Positions 62,999 through 64,000 of a stretch of 64,000 nucleotides of DNA are shown here, one piece after another. Location of the stretch: assembly GCA_947359465.1 (NCBI GenBank), contig OX375880.1, positions 15,198,120 to 15,262,119 on the forward strand. The letters run 5' to 3'. Position 1 is the first letter of the stretch. Each line of letters begins with the position of its first letter. Under the pieces are notes generated by a model. That model ran no database searches. It was not told the origin of the DNA and saw nothing but the letters and a program-made list of their open reading frames with translations. The translations under genes were made by a program, and so were the position numbers. Source of the DNA: Metellina segmentata. Its lineage: Eukaryota; Arthropoda; Arachnida; Araneae; Tetragnathidae.

Positions 62999-64000
62999 AT
63001 GGGAATACTTCACACAAAATACTCTCCCCACATCTGAGTCAAATACCTTTTCATTCCCTTAGAAATTACATCGCCTGAGAACATGGATTGGCAGCTTTAG
63101 AATACAACGCTCCCTCCCATCTCGCTCGGCAGCACGTTAATTTCTATGGGAATACTTCACACAAAACACTCTCCCCACATCTCAGTCAAACACCTTTTCA
63201 TTCCCTTAGAAATTACATCGCCTGAGAACTTGGATTGGGTGCTTTGGAATACAACGCTCCCTCCCACCTCGCTTGGCAGCACGTTACTTTCTATGGGAAT
63301 ACTTCACACAAAACACTCTCCCCACATCTCAGTCAAATACCTTTTCATTCCCTTAGGAATTACATCGCCTGAGAACTTGGATTGGGTGCATTGGAATACA
63401 ACGCTCCCTCCCATCTCGCTCGGCAGCACGTTAATTTCTATGGGAATACTTCACACAAAACACTCTCCCCACATCTCAGTCAAATACCTTTTCATTCCCT
63501 TAGAAATTACATCGCCTGAGAACTTGGATTGGGAGCTTTGGAATACAACGCTTCCTCCCATCTCCCTCGGCAGCACGTTAATTTCTATGGGAATACTTCA
63601 CACAAAACACACTCCCCACATCTCAGTCAAACACCTGTTCATTCCCTTAGAAATTACATCGCCTGAGAACTTGGACTGGGAGCTTTGAAATTACAACGCC
63701 CCCTCCCATCTCGCTCGGCAGCACGTTAATTTCTATGGGAATATTTCGCACAAAACACTCTCCCCACATCTCAGTCAAATACCTTTTCATTCCCTAAGAA
63801 ATTACATCGCCTGAGAACTTGGATTGGGAGCTTTGAAATTACAACGCTCCCTCCCATCTCGCTCGGCAGCACGTTAATTTCTATGGGAACACGTCGCACA
63901 AAACACTCTCCCCACATCTCAGTCATATAGCTTTTCATTCCCTTAGAAATTACATCACCTGAGAACTTGGATTGGGAGCTTGGAAATACAACGCTCCCTC
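62999..64000. repeat. Right-edge stretch of more diverged monomers
   Basis: Seven monomers, the last partial, do not follow any unit above. A PA-like copy has ATCTGAGTC and CTTTAGAATAC. Two copies have GGGTGCTTTGG or GGGTGCATTGG, one with GCTTGGCAGCACGTTACTT and the next with CTTAGGAATT. A Q-like copy has CCTGTTCATT and GGACTGGG. An r1-like copy leads to r4 (63883), which runs off the window. Singleton substitutions are denser than in the HOR domains. Confidence 0.75.

Larger units (their letters stand above)
1..64000. repeat. Satellite DNA array, 147/148-bp monomer, spans whole window
   Basis: The same monomer recurs end to end, shown by ATGGGAAT-type starts spaced 147 or 148 bp apart (128, 275, 423, 571, 718, 866 and so on to 63,883). 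Every copy has the same orientation and no foreign sequence interrupts the tiling. The near-invariant core reads GCCTGAGAACTTGGATTGGG at monomer positions 75-94, followed by the CGCTCGGCAGCACGTTAATT block at 126-145. The consensus is about 45% GC with roughly five CpG. Length, homogeneity and nested HOR structure are typical of centromeric or other constitutive heterochromatin satellites in eukaryotes. I do not recognise the family, and nothing in the sequence proves kinetochore function. The array is cut at both window edges. Confidence 0.98.

Noticed and set aside
1..64000. CRISPR array, because of regular direct repeats.
   Set aside because: There are no short repeats separated by unique spacers. 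The whole 147/148-bp unit is repeated and no cas-like gene is present.
1..64000. CENP-B box in the monomer.
   Set aside because: I looked on both strands for TTCG followed at the right distance by A and CGGG. ATTTCGCAC (R, r1) and CGTCGCAC (r4, r6) have part of the first half at best and no CGGG follows.
1..64000. RNA polymerase III internal promoter (tRNA-derived repeat).
   Set aside because: The - strand AAGTTCTCAGGCG has a GTTC like a B box, but the following bases do not fit GTTCRANNC. I see no A box, so a tRNA-derived origin is not supported.
1..64000. rDNA spacer, telomeric or simple-sequence repeat.
   Set aside because: No rRNA segment, no telomere hexamer runs and no microsatellite tracts are present. 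The unit is a complex 147/148-bp monomer throughout.
1..64000. Naming a species from the 147-bp monomer length.
   Set aside because: Satellites of about this length occur in unrelated plants and animals. Without a sequence match any name would be a guess.

Overview
The whole 64 kb window is one tandem satellite DNA array. I see no gene, RNA gene, transposon or unique sequence. It is built from a 147/148-bp monomer, always head to tail and always in the same orientation. By hand the array tiles without gaps from 128 to 63,882 as 432 complete monomers, with a partial monomer at each end, so it continues past both edges. The arithmetic gives 249 monomers of 148 bp, 181 of 147 bp, one of 146 bp and one of 150 bp. 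The consensus is about 45% GC and C-rich on the + strand (about 45 C to 21 G per monomer). This is typical of a complex eukaryotic centromeric or heterochromatic satellite. I do not recognise the family and cannot name the organism. Centromere function is an inference.

Convention used below: monomer position 1 is the A of the ATGGGAAT motif. Monomers are typed by diagnostic bases. Left family: A (ACATTGCC), B (ACTGCAC), C (ATTTCTCAC plus CGCTCTCC), D (AATTTTTCTCAC, CCCTAAG, CGTTCCC), E (ACTTAGCAC, ATCTAAGTC, TATATCGCCTAAG), L (ATGTTAATACTTCAC), F (ATACGTTTAAC, CATATACC), G (GAAGTCTTC), H (ATGTTAATACATCAC), I (AAACGCTC, TTGTGAGC), J (ATATATCTCAC, CATATCGC), K (TTTTTATTCCCTTATAAA). A, D, L, F and H are 147 bp; the others are 148 bp. 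Accessory types: C2 is C with TTTTCATT and a GAAATTAC tail; M has CATATACC with an ACTTCAC head and a GAAATTAC tail. Middle family: P (CGCTTCC, TCCCTCGG), Q (AAACACACTCC), R (ATTTCGCAC), S (AACCCTC, CATTGCC), T (CATTCTCTT), U (A-like head, B-like tail), V, W (ACTTAGCAC with TATAACGC), X, Z (CATTCCATT, CTTTCAAATT), PA (ACATGG, GGCAGC), P3, AA (CTCGTTAGC), BB (CCCGACATC). I* is the I head with a GAAGTTAC tail. Right family: r1 to r10, defined at the right-domain entry. Primes mark variants.

Layout. (1) 1-28,913: left domain. Its canonical higher-order repeat (HOR) is a 12-mer of 1,771 bp, A-B-C-D-E-L-F-G-H-I-J-K, with 2- to 16-monomer derivatives. (2) 28,914-36,735: mixed zone in which left-family blocks lie inside middle-family blocks. 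(3) 36,736-55,913: middle domain, whose 12-mer P-Q-R-S-T-P'-Q'-R'-P2-V-W-X is also exactly 1,771 bp, plus 8- to 20-monomer derivatives. (4) 55,914-62,998: right domain, with 8-mer (1,181 bp) and 5-mer (738 bp) units. (5) 62,999-64,000: more diverged monomers.

The architecture is a record of unequal exchange. Tandem macro-duplications of 1.6 to 3.4 kb and a 7.2-kb-offset copy can be read from private variants. Several junctions fall in hybrid monomers that keep register, one of them within 4 bp. Each monomer also carries a 16-bp inverted repeat with a 46-bp spacer.
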